From: Streptococcus pyogenes
Lineage (GTDB): Bacteria; Bacillota; Bacilli; Lactobacillales; Streptococcaceae
DNA: 64,000 nt
Assembly: GCF_002055535.1 (NCBI RefSeq)
Contig: NZ_LN831034.1
Span: 620,001 to 684,000, forward strand
Direction of reading: 5' to 3'
Shown: positions 29,003 to 39,553 of the stretch, in pieces
How the letters are laid out: each line of letters opens with the position of its first letter
How positions within the stretch are numbered: position 1 is the stretch's first letter
Position numbers and translations under genes: made by a program
Notes under the pieces: generated by a model
The model's database searches: none
What the model was told of the DNA's origin: nothing
The model's input: only the letters and a program-made list of their open reading frames with translations

Positions 29003-30010
29003 ATGTATAAAGTTTCAATTATTTGCACCAATTATAACAAAGCTCCTTGGATATCTGATGCACTTGACAGTTTTTTAAGCCAAGTGACAGATTTTGAGGT
29101 TGAAATTATTGTTATTGATGATGCTTCTACAGATGACTCACGAGAGATTTTAAAGAGTTATCAAAAAAAGTCTTCAGGAAAAATTAAATTACTCTTTAAC
29201 GAAACTAATATTGGAATAACAAAGACTTGGATAAAAGCATGCCTTTATGCAAAAGGCAAATATATTGCTAGATGTGATGGTGATGATTACTGGACGGATA
29301 GTTTTAAACTCCAAAAACAAGTTGATGTCTTAGAAGCTTCCAAACGGTCACGATGGTGTAATACTGATTTTGACTTTGTAAATAGTCAAGGCGACTTATT
29401 ATATGCTAATGCTTTTTCATCTGGTCATACACCTTTGACAGATACTTACGAAAAAGTTTTAGCCTTAAAAGGGATGACGATGGCATCGACATGGTTAGTT
29501 GATGCTGATTTAATGAGACAAGTAAACCAAAAAATCAATGTAGATACACCAGACGATACTTTTGATATTCAACTAGAGTTATTTCAACTGACTCAACTGA
29601 CCTATATTAAAGACTCAACGACGATTTATCGCATGACAACCGATTCTGATTCAAGACCTACTGATACACCAAAAATGATTTATCGTATTCAAAAACTACT
29701 TGATACTCAGTTAAATTACTTAAAAAAGTATAATCAGGTAGATACAAAAGAAGTGTCTGAACTATTATTACAACAAGATGCTAAGCAAGAAATACGAATT
29801 CATGAGTTGAGTTGCTTTATTCAAGAATTACAACAAACTATCGTAGATAAAACAAAGCAGCAAGAAACACGTGAAGTGGAGTTGCAAAATGTCATAGAAG
29901 AACAAAAAAATCAACTATCTGAATTAAGACAACAATACCATGCCATTATTAATTCACGTCAATGGAAATACACGTCTAAGCTCATTGCTTTTATTAGGAG
30001 AAAAAAATGA
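29003..30010 (+). CDS. gacF: GT2 glycosyltransferase of the gac cluster
   Basis: GacF (RgpE homologue, 335 residues) has a GT-A domain in residues 1-230: ICTNYNKAPWISDALDSF, VIDDASTDDSRE and the metal-binding CDGDDYW. Residues about 250-315 are a Gln/Glu-rich coiled coil, followed by INSRQWKYTSKLIAFIRRKK, a basic aromatic tail found at the end of several wall-polymer transferases and probably membrane-binding. It acts on the rhamnan at the inner membrane face. It overlaps gacG by 4 bases (ATGA). Confidence 0.93.
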   Translation: MYKVSIICTNYNKAPWISDALDSFLSQVTDFEVEIIVIDDASTDDSREILKSYQKKSSGKIKLLFNETNIGITKTWIKACLYAKGKYIARCDGDDYWTDSFKLQKQVDVLEASKRSRWCNTDFDFVNSQGDLLYANAFSSGHTPLTDTYEKVLALKGMTMASTWLVDADLMRQVNQKINVDTPDDTFDIQLELFQLTQLTYIKDSTTIYRMTTDSDSRPTDTPKMIYRIQKLLDTQLNYLKKYNQVDTKEVSELLLQQDAKQEIRIHELSCFIQELQQTIVDKTKQQETREVELQNVIEEQKNQLSELRQQYHAIINSRQWKYTSKLIAFIRRKK

Positions 30011-31752
30011 ATCGTATTTTATTATATGTTCACTTCAACAAATACAATAAAATAAGTGCACATGTTTACTATCAATTGGAACAAATGAGATCACTGTTTT
30101 CTAAGATTGTTTTTATCTCAAATAGTAAAGTGAGTCACGAAGATTTAAAACGTCTCAAAAACCACTGTCTTATTGATGAGTTTTTGCAACGCAAAAATAA
30201 AGGTTTTGATTTTTCTGCATGGCACGATGGCTTGATTATTATGGGATTTGACAAGTTGGAAGAGTTTGACTCATTGACGATTATGAACGATACTTGTTTT
30301 GGTCCTATTTGGGAGATGGCTCCTTATTTTGAAAATTTTGAAGAAAAAGAGACAGTTGACTTTTGGGGAATTACTAATAATAGAGGTACAAAAGCTTTTA
30401 AAGAACATGTCCAAAGTTATTTTATGACGTTTAAAAATCAAGTCATTCAAAACAAAGTTTTTCAACAATTTTGGCAATCGATAATAGAATATGAAAACGT
30501 TCAAGAAGTGATTCAGCATTATGAAACGCAATTAACATCCATTCTCTTAAATGAAGGCTTTAGTTATCAGACGGTCTTTGATACTAGAAAAGCTGAGTCG
30601 TCATTCATGCCACATCCGGATTTTTCATATTATAATCCAACAGCAATTTTAAAACACCATGTGCCTTTTATAAAAGTAAAAGCTATTGATGCTAACCAGC
30701 ATATCGCTCCTTACTTATTGAATCTGATACGAGAAACAACCAATTATCCTATAGATCTTATTGTTTCACATATGTCGCAAATCTCTTTGCCAGATACTAA
30801 GTACCTTTTATCTCAAAAATACCTAAACTGCCAACGGTTAGCAAAACAAACTTGTCAAAAGGTAGCTGTTCATTTACATGTTTTTTACGTTGATTTGCTA
30901 GATGAATTTTTAACAGCTTTCGAAAACTGGAACTTCCATTATGATCTTTTTATTACAACAGATAGTGATATCAAAAGAAAAGAGATCAAAGAAATACTTC
31001 AAAGAAAAGGTAAAACTGCTGATATACGCGTTACGGGAAATAGAGGAAGAGATATTTATCCAATGTTATTACTAAAAGATAAACTTTCTCAATATGATTA
31101 TATTGGTCATTTCCATACGAAAAAATCAAAAGAAGCTGATTTTTGGGCAGGAGAATCTTGGCGAAAAGAATTGATTGATATGCTCGTGAAACCAGCAGAT
31201 AGTATTCTTAGCGCTTTTGAGACAGATGATATTGGTATTATAATCGCAGATATTCCAAGTTTTTTTAGATTTAATAAGATTGTCAATGCTTGGAATGAGC
31301 ATTTAATCGCTCAAGAAATGATGTCTTTGTGGAGAAAAATGGATGTTAAAAAACAAATTGATTTTCAAGCTATGGATACATTTGTTATGAGTTATGGAAC
31401 ATTTGTATGGTTTAAATACGATGCTCTAAAATCACTTTTTGATTTAGAATTAACTCAAAATGATATTCCAAGTGAACCTTTACCACAAAACTCTATATTA
31501 CATGCGATTGAGCGGTTACTTGTCTATATAGCGTGGGGGGATTCTTATGATTTTAGGATTGTTAAAAATCCCTATGAGTTAACACCTTTTATTGACAATA
31601 AACTGTTAAATTTACGTGAAGATGAAGGAGCTCATACCTACGTTAACTTTAATCAAATGGGCGGTATCAAAGGAGCATTGAAATATATTATCGTTGGTCC
31701 CGCTAAAGCAATGAAGTATATATTCTTGCGTTTAATGGAGAAACTTAAATGA
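30007..31752 (+). CDS. gacG: Rhamnan synthesis glycosyltransferase, RgpF type
   Basis: GacG (RgpF homologue, 581 residues) belongs to the RgpF family and appears to contain two glycosyltransferase-like halves. The first has ILLYVHFNKYNKISAHV and NKGFDFSAWHDGL; the second has VHLHVFYVDLLDEF, NRGRDIYPMLLL and IGHFHTKKS. The two halves may supply the alternating alpha-1,2 and alpha-1,3 linkages of the backbone (inference from the family). It overlaps gacF and gacH by 4 bases each. The region is clearly AT-rich from here to gacL. Confidence 0.93.
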   Translation: MNRILLYVHFNKYNKISAHVYYQLEQMRSLFSKIVFISNSKVSHEDLKRLKNHCLIDEFLQRKNKGFDFSAWHDGLIIMGFDKLEEFDSLTIMNDTCFGPIWEMAPYFENFEEKETVDFWGITNNRGTKAFKEHVQSYFMTFKNQVIQNKVFQQFWQSIIEYENVQEVIQHYETQLTSILLNEGFSYQTVFDTRKAESSFMPHPDFSYYNPTAILKHHVPFIKVKAIDANQHIAPYLLNLIRETTNYPIDLIVSHMSQISLPDTKYLLSQKYLNCQRLAKQTCQKVAVHLHVFYVDLLDEFLTAFENWNFHYDLFITTDSDIKRKEIKEILQRKGKTADIRVTGNRGRDIYPMLLLKDKLSQYDYIGHFHTKKSKEADFWAGESWRKELIDMLVKPADSILSAFETDDIGIIIADIPSFFRFNKIVNAWNEHLIAQEMMSLWRKMDVKKQIDFQAMDTFVMSYGTFVWFKYDALKSLFDLELTQNDIPSEPLPQNSILHAIERLLVYIAWGDSYDFRIVKNPYELTPFIDNKLLNLREDEGAHTYVNFNQMGGIKGALKYIIVGPAKAMKYIFLRLMEKLK

Positions 31753-34223
31753 TTAAAGACACATTTTTAAAAACCAATTGGTTAAATATTAGTCACCATA
31801 TTATCCTTCTTGTTTTCGGTTTTTATTTCAGTTTTTACAGTTTGGCGAAAGAACTAGTAAGCTCCACGGCACAACCGGTAAACTATTATGCTCATTTACT
31901 AAATGTTTCTTTTGTGGGATATATTATATCACTGATTGGATTATCTTATTATTTGAGTCGCCAAGTTAGTCGACAGTTGTTTTTGAAAACTAGTTTTATT
32001 GTGATATCTTATCTAATTGTCAGCTATTGGGTACAAATAACACAGCACCTGAATGATAAACGGTTTGATATCTGGTCATTAACTAAAAATCAATTTTATC
32101 AATTTCAAGCTCTACCTTCTTTACTCATTATTTTAGTGATGGCCACTTTAATAAAAATATTGGTAGCATATTTTGCAATAGAAAAAGATAGATTTGGGCT
32201 ATTAGGCTATCAAGGTAATACTTTTTCTGTAGCTCTGATTTTAGCAGTTGTGCCAATTAATGACATACATCTGTTAAAACTAATAAGTTCTCGATTTTCT
32301 GAATTAGTAACAGCAGGTAATAGCCAAATTGCACTGTTAAAAATAAGTGGACTGTTGATAGTTTTACTTGTCATATTTGCAACAATCATATACGTGGTTT
32401 TAAATGCTCTAAAACACCTTAAGTCAAATAAACCTTCATTTTCAGTAGCAGCTACTACTAGTTTGTTTTTAGCATTAGTTTTTAACTATACGTTCCAGTA
32501 TGGAGTAAAAGGTGATGAAGCATTGCTAGGATATTATGTTTTCCCTGGAGCTACTCTTTTTCAGATAGTAGCTATTACACTAGTTGCTCTTTTAGCATAC
32601 GTGATAACGAATAGATATTGGCCAACTACCTTCTTTTTGCTTATTCTGGGAACAATTATTTCTGTTGTTAATGATTTAAAAGAATCAATGAGAAGCGAGC
32701 CGTTATTAGTAACTGATTTTGTTTGGTTACAAGAATTAGGTTTAGTGACAAGCTTTGTTAAAAAATCGGTGATTGTAGAAATGGTTGTAGGACTTGCTAT
32801 TTGTATTGTGGTAGCTTGGTATCTACATGGCCGAGTTTTAGCAGGGAAATTATTTATGAGCCCTGTCAAACGGGCAAGTGCTGTATTAGGTTTATTTATT
32901 GTATCTTGTAGTATGTTAATACCATTTTCTTATGAAAAAGAAGGTAAAATATTATCTGGTCTTCCGATTATTTCGGCTTTAAATAATGATAATGACATAA
33001 ACTGGTTAGGTTTTTCAACAAATGCTAGGTACAAATCTTTAGCATATGTTTGGACAAGACAGGTGACCAAGAAAATAATGGAAAAACCGACAAATTATAG
33101 CCAAGAAACAATAGCGAGTATCGCTCAGAAGTACCAAAAATTAGCAGAAGATATTAATAAAGACAGAAAAAATAATATTGCTGACCAAACGGTTATTTAT
33201 CTTTTAAGTGAAAGCTTGTCAGATCCTGATAGAGTATCAAATGTTACTGTTAGCCACGATGTTTTACCTAATATCAAGGCAATCAAAAATAGCACAACTG
33301 CGGGACTCATGCAGTCAGACTCCTACGGGGGTGGAACGGCTAACATGGAGTTTCAAACGTTAACAAGCTTACCTTTTTATAATTTTTCTTCTTCAGTATC
33401 TGTTCTTTATTCAGAAGTCTTTCCTAAAATGGCCAAACCTCATACGATTAGTGAGTTTTACCAAGGAAAAAATCGTATTGCGATGCATCCTGCTAGTGCT
33501 AACAATTTTAATAGAAAAACAGTTTATAGTAATTTAGGTTTTTCCAAATTCTTAGCTCTATCGGGTTCTAAGGATAAGTTTAAGAACATTGAAAATGTCG
33601 GTTTATTGACTAGCGATAAAACTGTCTATAATAATATTTTATCTTTAATTAATCCTAGTGAAAGCCAATTTTTCTCAGTTATTACAATGCAAAATCATAT
33701 TCCTTGGTCATCCGATTATCCTGAAGAAATTGTTGCTGAAGGAAAAAATTTCACGGAAGAAGAAAATCACAACCTAACAAGTTATGCTCGGTTATTATCG
33801 TTTACTGATAAGGAAACAAGAGCATTTTTAGAAAAATTAACACAAATTAACAAGCCTATCACAGTGGTGTTTTACGGAGATCATTTACCCGGTTTATATC
33901 CTGATAGTGCTTTTAACAAGCATATTGAAAATAAATACCTTACTGATTATTTTATTTGGAGTAATGGTACTAACGAGAAAAAAAATCATCCGCTTATCAA
34001 CTCAAGTGATTTTACTGCAGCTTTATTTGAGCATACTGATTCAAAAGTATCACCTTACTATGCTTTGTTAACAGAGGTACTGAATAAAGCTAGTGTCGAT
34101 AAATCACCAGATAGTCCTGAAGTTAAAGCTATTCAGAATGATTTAAAAAATATCCAATACGATGTGACTATAGGAAAAGGTTACCTTTTGAAACACAAAA
34201 CTTTTTTTAAGATATCACGTTAA
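31749..34223 (+). CDS. gacH: Glycerol phosphate transferase acting on the GAC side chain
   Basis: GacH (824 residues) has about 11 membrane spans in residues 1-400 and an extracellular alkaline-phosphatase/sulfatase-fold domain from about 440, like LtaS. Metal-site signatures are visible: LLSESLSDPDR, the nucleophile region GGGTANMEFQTLTSLP, and YGDHLPGLYP. In GAS it is known to transfer sn-glycerol-1-phosphate to GlcNAc side chains, which affects sensitivity to zinc and to human group IIA phospholipase A2. It starts within gacG (4-base overlap). A 178-base gap follows before gacI. Confidence 0.95.
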   Translation: MIKDTFLKTNWLNISHHIILLVFGFYFSFYSLAKELVSSTAQPVNYYAHLLNVSFVGYIISLIGLSYYLSRQVSRQLFLKTSFIVISYLIVSYWVQITQHLNDKRFDIWSLTKNQFYQFQALPSLLIILVMATLIKILVAYFAIEKDRFGLLGYQGNTFSVALILAVVPINDIHLLKLISSRFSELVTAGNSQIALLKISGLLIVLLVIFATIIYVVLNALKHLKSNKPSFSVAATTSLFLALVFNYTFQYGVKGDEALLGYYVFPGATLFQIVAITLVALLAYVITNRYWPTTFFLLILGTIISVVNDLKESMRSEPLLVTDFVWLQELGLVTSFVKKSVIVEMVVGLAICIVVAWYLHGRVLAGKLFMSPVKRASAVLGLFIVSCSMLIPFSYEKEGKILSGLPIISALNNDNDINWLGFSTNARYKSLAYVWTRQVTKKIMEKPTNYSQETIASIAQKYQKLAEDINKDRKNNIADQTVIYLLSESLSDPDRVSNVTVSHDVLPNIKAIKNSTTAGLMQSDSYGGGTANMEFQTLTSLPFYNFSSSVSVLYSEVFPKMAKPHTISEFYQGKNRIAMHPASANNFNRKTVYSNLGFSKFLALSGSKDKFKNIENVGLLTSDKTVYNNILSLINPSESQFFSVITMQNHIPWSSDYPEEIVAEGKNFTEEENHNLTSYARLLSFTDKETRAFLEKLTQINKPITVVFYGDHLPGLYPDSAFNKHIENKYLTDYFIWSNGTNEKKNHPLINSSDFTAALFEHTDSKVSPYYALLTEVLNKASVDKSPDSPEVKAIQNDLKNIQYDVTIGKGYLLKHKTFFKISR

Positions 34224-34401
34224 GAAAAATGCTAGGCTGTCCGAGTATAGGCAAGCATCAAGGTTTGGTAATTTGCTCAAATGATTGTCAACAGAGTGTC
34301 TAGGACCAGGTTTAAAAGATTATAATTCTTAAGGTCTTATTCGTTTATAAAAAATGAATACTCTTTTAAAATCTTAATTGAAATGAATAGGAGAAGTTTT
34401 C

Positions 34402-35097
34402 GTGAAAAAGTTAATCATTATTCCTGCTTACAATGAAAGCAGTAATATTGTCAATACTATACGTACTATTGAATCAGATGCCCCGGATTTTGACTATATC
34501 ATTATTGATGATTGCTCAACGGATAATACGTTAGCAATATGTCAAAAACAGGGGTTCAATGTTATTTCTTTGCCCATTAACCTGGGAATTGGCGGTGCGG
34601 TGCAAACTGGCTATCGTTATGCACAAAGATGTGGATATGACGTTGCAGTTCAAGTAGATGGAGATGGTCAGCACAATCCATGCTATTTGGAAAAAATGGT
34701 TGAGGTATTAGTTCAATCTTCAGTAAATATGGTAATTGGATCACGATTTATCACAAAAGAAGGGTTTCAGTCATCATTTGCTCGACGTATCGGCATAAAG
34801 TATTTTACTTGGCTTATTGCGCTACTAACAGGAAAAAAAATAACAGATGCAACGTCAGGTCTAAGGTTAATTGACCGTTCATTGATTGAACGTTTTGCTA
34901 ATCATTATCCAGATGATTATCCTGAACCTGAAACAGTTGTTGATGTATTGGTTAGTCATTTTAAAGTGAAAGAAATTCCTGTTGTAATGAATGAGCGACA
35001 AGGCGGTGTGTCATCTATCTCGTTGACGAAATCGGTCTATTATATGATTAAAGTGACTTTAGCTATTTTAGTTGTTAGATTGAAAGGAAATCGTTAA
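34402..35097 (+). CDS. gacI: Undecaprenyl-phosphate GlcNAc transferase
   Basis: GacI (231 residues) is a DPM1-like GT2 enzyme. It makes beta-GlcNAc-phosphate-undecaprenol from UDP-GlcNAc, the donor for side-chain GlcNAc. The motifs IPAYNESSNIVNTI, IDDCSTDNT and the VDGDGQHNP metal site are present; a hydrophobic C-terminal stretch (TLAILVVRL) may anchor it. The start is GTG 34402 with AGGAG about 8 bases upstream. This gene gives the group A antigen its identity. gacJ starts one base after its stop. Confidence 0.95.
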   Translation: MKKLIIIPAYNESSNIVNTIRTIESDAPDFDYIIIDDCSTDNTLAICQKQGFNVISLPINLGIGGAVQTGYRYAQRCGYDVAVQVDGDGQHNPCYLEKMVEVLVQSSVNMVIGSRFITKEGFQSSFARRIGIKYFTWLIALLTGKKITDATSGLRLIDRSLIERFANHYPDDYPEPETVVDVLVSHFKVKEIPVVMNERQGGVSSISLTKSVYYMIKVTLAILVVRLKGNR

Positions 35098-35098
35098 A

Positions 35099-35440
35099 AT
35101 GACGGTAACAGCCAGTTTATTTATAAGTTTTATTGTATTAACCTTTGTTTTCTTTTTGATTAACTTAATCAAAAAAGATAAACTAGCGATTAAGTACTCT
35201 TTATTGTGGTTTATTTTAGCTTTATTAATTTTACTATTTACGTGGTTACCTAACATATTAAATAAAATGTCTCACTTCCTGGGTATTCATTCACCAACCA
35301 ATATGTTATTCTTTTTAGGTTTTTGTTTGAGTTTAGCTATTATTTTTTCACTGACTAATAATATTTCACTTCAAAATGATAAAGTAAAACGTCTGACCCA
35401 AGAAGTGGCCCTTATGAAAAAAGAGAAAACCAATGATTAA
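35099..35440 (+). CDS. gacJ: Small membrane partner of GacI
   Basis: The 113-residue protein has three probable membrane spans (residues about 5-25, 33-52 and 68-85) and a short charged C-terminal tail. It matches the DUF2304 type of small membrane proteins that accompany DPM1-like transferases. In GAS, GacJ binds GacI and raises its activity (published for the cluster). AAAGGAAA before the ATG is the ribosome-binding site, located inside the end of gacI; its end overlaps gacK by 8 bases. Confidence 0.92.
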   Translation: MTVTASLFISFIVLTFVFFLINLIKKDKLAIKYSLLWFILALLILLFTWLPNILNKMSHFLGIHSPTNMLFFLGFCLSLAIIFSLTNNISLQNDKVKRLTQEVALMKKEKTND

Positions 35441-36719
35441 TCCTTCAAAACAAAACCAAACGATTTTTTTATGGAATATGTTAGGAAGTTTATCAACAGC
35501 TGTAATATCAGTTATATTACTTATGGTGGTTACTAGGTTACTAACTTCGGCTGATTCAGATATTTACGCCTTTGCCTATTCTTTTGCTAATATGATGGTA
35601 GTTGTTGGACTTTTTCAGGTTCGTAATTATCAAGCAACAGATATTAATGAAAAATATTCCTTTAGTCAGTACTTAGTGGCAAGACTGATGACTTGTTTAT
35701 TAATGTTAGCCATAACAGTAATTTATTTAACGTTAACTAAGACAGATAGCTACAAGAGTACAATTGTCTTTCTAGTCTGTTTCTATAGATCGACAGATGC
35801 TTTTTCGGATTTATATCAGGGAATGTTCCAACAACATGAACGGCTGGATATTGCAGGTAAATCGCTAGCCTACAGAAATACTCTTATTTTTATGGTGTAC
35901 ACAGCAATAATATTATATTCCAAAAATCTTACTTTAGCATTAGTAGCTGTCTGTATAGTTTCATTAGTTTTTATAATGTATTATGACATTGGTCATTCGA
36001 AAAAATTTCAAAAGTTGATGTTTAGTGAATTATTAAGTAATATTTCATTTCAAAACAGTTTAAAGTTATTAAAAGAAAGTTTTCCACTTTTTCTAAACGG
36101 TTTTTTGATTATCTATATTTATACTCAACCAAAATACGCTATTGAACTAATGACGACTTTAGGTGAAGTTGCTTTGGGCTCTCAAACAATTTTTAATATT
36201 TTATTTATGCCAGCCTTTGTTATGAATTTGCTAATTTTATTTTTTAGACCTCATATTACACAGATGGCTATTGCTTTAATCAGAGGTCAAATAAAAGAGT
36301 TTAATAAGATACAAGTTCAATTGTTTGCTTATTTAGGAGTTTTTTCACTGATAGCGTTAGTTGGAAGTGGTTTGTTTGGTATTCCCTTTTTATCAATACT
36401 ATATGGTACTAACCTTACGGATTATTGGGTAGATTTTATGTTGATTATGCTAGGAGGCTCGATTGGTAGTTTTGCGACAGTTATCGATAATATCTTAACC
36501 GCTATGAGAAAACAGCAACTTCTTCTTATTCCATATACAGGAGGATTTTTGATTTCGTTATTAATTACCAATCTTTTTGTTATGAAATATCATATTTTAG
36601 GAGCTGCTTTGAGCTTTTTAATAACAATGTTGGTTTGGTTGGGATTATCCATTATGATTTATCTATTTATTATGAATAGATTTAAGAAGGGAAGAGTTAA
36701 TGCAACAATCTATGACTAA
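35433..36719 (+). CDS. gacK: Wzx-type flippase
   Basis: GacK (428 residues) is a polytopic membrane protein with about 12 spans and the general layout of the MATE/Wzx flippases. From its place between the GlcNAc-lipid synthase and the GT-C transferase it most likely moves GlcNAc-phosphate-undecaprenol across the membrane. Direct proof cannot come from sequence. It overlaps gacJ by 8 bases and gacL by 20. Confidence 0.92.
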   Translation: MINPSKQNQTIFLWNMLGSLSTAVISVILLMVVTRLLTSADSDIYAFAYSFANMMVVVGLFQVRNYQATDINEKYSFSQYLVARLMTCLLMLAITVIYLTLTKTDSYKSTIVFLVCFYRSTDAFSDLYQGMFQQHERLDIAGKSLAYRNTLIFMVYTAIILYSKNLTLALVAVCIVSLVFIMYYDIGHSKKFQKLMFSELLSNISFQNSLKLLKESFPLFLNGFLIIYIYTQPKYAIELMTTLGEVALGSQTIFNILFMPAFVMNLLILFFRPHITQMAIALIRGQIKEFNKIQVQLFAYLGVFSLIALVGSGLFGIPFLSILYGTNLTDYWVDFMLIMLGGSIGSFATVIDNILTAMRKQQLLLIPYTGGFLISLLITNLFVMKYHILGAALSFLITMLVWLGLSIMIYLFIMNRFKKGRVNATIYD

Positions 36720-38196
36720 AGTTAAATATCTTTGGAAAGAAAATAATAACTATATTTATTCGACTTTTTTGACATTACTTCTGACAGTTATTTTATATGC
36801 CAATAGTTTAAATCTACCTTTAAAATTTATTAGTCTTCTTTTTGTGGTGAGCACTTTACTGATAGTGTTTTTACCAAAAAAGTTAGAGGTTGCTACGATC
36901 ATTTTTATTTTAGTATTTGGAACGATATCTGCTATCATATCACCTATAAATGATATTCCTGATGAATATGTTCATTATTCAAGGACAGTTTATATCTCAG
37001 AAGGTGATATTAATCTTACCAACAATAACAAAAAGTTAAGAATATCCAAAGATGTTGATAAGCTTATTAAACAGTCAGGAAAAACATTTATAACATCAAA
37101 CTTGAAAGCAACTAAACACAGCACAAGAGAGTATAGCTATCCTTACATCAAAGGAACTAATGCATATTATAGTTTTTCTTATATACCACAAGCTTTGGGT
37201 ATTTTAGTAGGAAATGCGCTGGATTTACCTATACTTTTAACATATTATTTCGGAAGATTGTGCAACCTTATTAGCTACGCTATGCTTGCTTTTATAGCTA
37301 TCAAGTTGTCTGGTTCTTTTAAACAAGTGATAGCTGTTGTTACTTTACTACCTATGAACATTTATTTAGCAGCATCTTTTAATCAAGACGGCTTTGCTAT
37401 CGGTTTAGTTTTAGTAACAATTGGATTGTTTATTAACTTGCTCTCATCAAAAGATAAATCTAACTATAATACCAAATTCTTCCTTTATTTAGTTCTATGT
37501 GGGTTACTAGTTCTTTCAAAATTCACATACTTTTTATTAGTATGCCTTCCATTATTTATTCCTAATGAAAAATTCGGAAAAAATACCAAGTTAGTCATCT
37601 TGAAAAAATTGGGAGGACTATTACTCATTTTTCTTTTTGCTGCAATGTGGTTTAGACTTTATGGACAGGTTAAAACCCCATATGTCGCGGATTTTCTAAA
37701 AGAAGTAAACGTTAGCCAGCAAGTTAAAAATATGCTAGAATCCCCTATAGTCTATAGCAGTATTATTATTAGACATATGGTAATTAATCTGATTAATATG
37801 AATAATATTTTTCAGTTTGGCGCATTAAGCTATGGTATAACGAACCTTTTCCCGCTTTATGTGTGTTTCTTCTTTTTTGTTTATATTAGTAATGCTAGTA
37901 AAATAACTATTAATATTGTAGAAAAAATGGGTATAATCTTTGTTATTTCAGCGATTATAGGTGCAACTGTATTAGCTATGTACCTGACTTGGACACCAGT
38001 AGGGTCCTCAACTGTCTTAGGTGTTCAAAGTCGTTATCTGATAGGAATTATCCCATTAGTGTTGCTTCTTTTTAGTAGTCAACAGCAAAAGTTCAAACAA
38101 ATAGAGGATATCCTTTCTGACAAACTGGCTATTCATGTTTCGCTTTTGTTTATTCTTGCAATGTTAATGAGTACTATTTTTAGATATTATCATTAA
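36700..38196 (+). CDS. gacL: GT-C GlcNAc side-chain transferase
   Basis: GacL (498 residues) has about 11-12 membrane spans and, in the first outer loop, the acidic motif DIPDEYVHYSR typical of the GT-C fold and DUF2142 proteins; the Asp/Glu pair is the likely catalytic site. It transfers GlcNAc from the phospholipid donor to exported polyrhamnose outside the membrane. It is the last gene of the gac operon: a terminator follows 12 bases after its stop. Confidence 0.93.
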   Translation: MQQSMTKVKYLWKENNNYIYSTFLTLLLTVILYANSLNLPLKFISLLFVVSTLLIVFLPKKLEVATIIFILVFGTISAIISPINDIPDEYVHYSRTVYISEGDINLTNNNKKLRISKDVDKLIKQSGKTFITSNLKATKHSTREYSYPYIKGTNAYYSFSYIPQALGILVGNALDLPILLTYYFGRLCNLISYAMLAFIAIKLSGSFKQVIAVVTLLPMNIYLAASFNQDGFAIGLVLVTIGLFINLLSSKDKSNYNTKFFLYLVLCGLLVLSKFTYFLLVCLPLFIPNEKFGKNTKLVILKKLGGLLLIFLFAAMWFRLYGQVKTPYVADFLKEVNVSQQVKNMLESPIVYSSIIIRHMVINLINMNNIFQFGALSYGITNLFPLYVCFFFFVYISNASKITINIVEKMGIIFVISAIIGATVLAMYLTWTPVGSSTVLGVQSRYLIGIIPLVLLLFSSQQQKFKQIEDILSDKLAIHVSLLFILAMLMSTIFRYYH

Positions 38197-38208
38197 ACTC
38201 TTAATTAG

Positions 38209-38252
38209 AGGCTTTAAAAAACTTAGCTTGAATAAGTATTTTAAAGCCTTTT
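38209..38252 (+). terminator. Terminator of the gac operon
   Basis: AGGCTTTAAAA pairs with TTTTAAAGCCT (11 bp) over a 19-base loop, with a short T4 tail. Confidence 0.85.
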
Positions 38253-38253
38253 A

Positions 38254-38262
38254 TGCTATAAT
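38254..38262 (+). promoter_or_regulatory. Extended -10 promoter for pepT
   Basis: TGC-TATAAT directly after the gac terminator, 28 bases before the pepT start. Confidence 0.7.
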
Positions 38263-38289
38263 TAAATTGAGAAATTATTGAGGTGGCCT

Positions 38290-39513
38290 ATGAAGTACGA
38301 TAACTTGTTAGATCGATTTATAAAATATGTCAAAGTGAATACAAGAAGCGTTCCAGACAGTGAGACTACTCCTAGTACGGAGAGTCAAGAAGCATTTGCC
38401 TTAACGATTTTAAAGCCTGAAATGGAGGCAATTGGTTTGCAAGATGTTCATTATAATCCAGTTAATGGCTATCTTATTGGAACTCTGCCTGCCAATAATC
38501 CAACCTTGACGCGTAAAATTGGTTTTATAGCCCATATGGATACGGCTGATTTCAATGCTGAAAATGTTAATCCGCAGATTATTGACAATTATCAAGGAGG
38601 GGACATTACACTTGGCAGTTCTAATTATAAGTTGGATCCAAAAGCATTTCCAAATCTTAATAATTATATCGGTCAAACATTGATTACCACTGATGGGACT
38701 ACACTTTTAGGGGCAGATGATAAATCTGGTATTGCTGAAATCATGACAGCAATAGAATTCTTGACATCACAACCACAAATAGAGCACTGTGACATTAAAG
38801 TGGCTTTTGGCCCTGATGAAGAGATTGGGGTCGGAGCTGATAAGTTTGAGGTGGCTGATTTTGAGGTGGATTTTGCTTATACTATGGATGGCGGTCCTTT
38901 AGGCGAATTGCAATATGAAACTTTCAGCGCTGCAGCTCTAGAAGTGACTTTTTTAGGCAGAAATGTTCATCCTGGTACGGCTAAGGATCAAATGATTAAT
39001 GCCCTTGAGTTAGCAATAGATTTTCATGAGAAGCTACCTGCTAAAGATCGGCCTGAATACACAGATGGTTATCAAGGTTTCTATCACTTAACGGGACTAA
39101 CTGGAACAGTTGAAGAGGCACGCGCATCTTACATTATTCGTGATTTTGAAGAAGCATCATTTGAAGCTAGAAAAGTGAAAGTTGAAAATATAGCTCAATC
39201 GATGAATGCTCAGCTAGGAACAAAACGTGTCTTGGTAGAGCTTAATGACCAATACTACAATATGAAAAAAGTTATCGAAAAAGATATGACCGCTATTGAG
39301 TTAGCTAAAGAAGTAATGGAAGAGCTTGCTATCAAGCCTGTAATCGAACCCATACGTGGAGGAACAGATGGCTCTAAAATTTCATTTATGGGTATTCCCA
39401 CTCCTAATATTTTTGCAGGGGGTGAGAATATGCACGGGCGTTTTGAGTTTGTTAGCTTACAAACGATGGAGAGAGCTGTCGATGTCATTATTGGACTTGT
39501 TTGCAAAGCCTAA
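38290..39513 (+). CDS. pepT: Peptidase T (tripeptide aminopeptidase)
   Basis: PepT is a cytoplasmic two-zinc M20 peptidase that releases the N-terminal residue of tripeptides, useful in an organism that feeds on peptides. Zinc-site motifs are in order: [32 protein letters not shown] (general-base Glu) and the [10 protein letters not shown] segment. The start is ATG 38290 (407 residues) with GAGGTGG just upstream; four more in-frame codons upstream overlap that ribosome-binding site. Single-gene unit. Confidence 0.96.
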   Translation: MKYDNLLDRFIKYVKVNTRSVPDSETTPSTESQEAFALTILKPEMEAIGLQDVHYNPVNGYLIGTLPANNPTLTRKIGFIAHMDTADFNAENVNPQIIDNYQGGDITLGSSNYKLDPKAFPNLNNYIGQTLITTDGTTLLGADDKSGIAEIMTAIEFLTSQPQIEHCDIKVAFGPDEEIGVGADKFEVADFEVDFAYTMDGGPLGELQYETFSAAALEVTFLGRNVHPGTAKDQMINALELAIDFHEKLPAKDRPEYTDGYQGFYHLTGLTGTVEEARASYIIRDFEEASFEARKVKVENIAQSMNAQLGTKRVLVELNDQYYNMKKVIEKDMTAIELAKEVMEELAIKPVIEPIRGGTDGSKISFMGIPTPNIFAGGENMHGRFEFVSLQTMERAVDVIIGLVCKA

Positions 39514-39553
39514 TTATCATGGAATTGATATTTAGTGGAAGGGGCTTATAAAA

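Noticed and set aside
34224-34401. Possible RNA gene or insertion remnant between gacH and gacI
   Set aside because: No cloverleaf fold, no coding remains and no strong promoter were found; only a weak inverted repeat, so it is reported as a gap and not as a gene.
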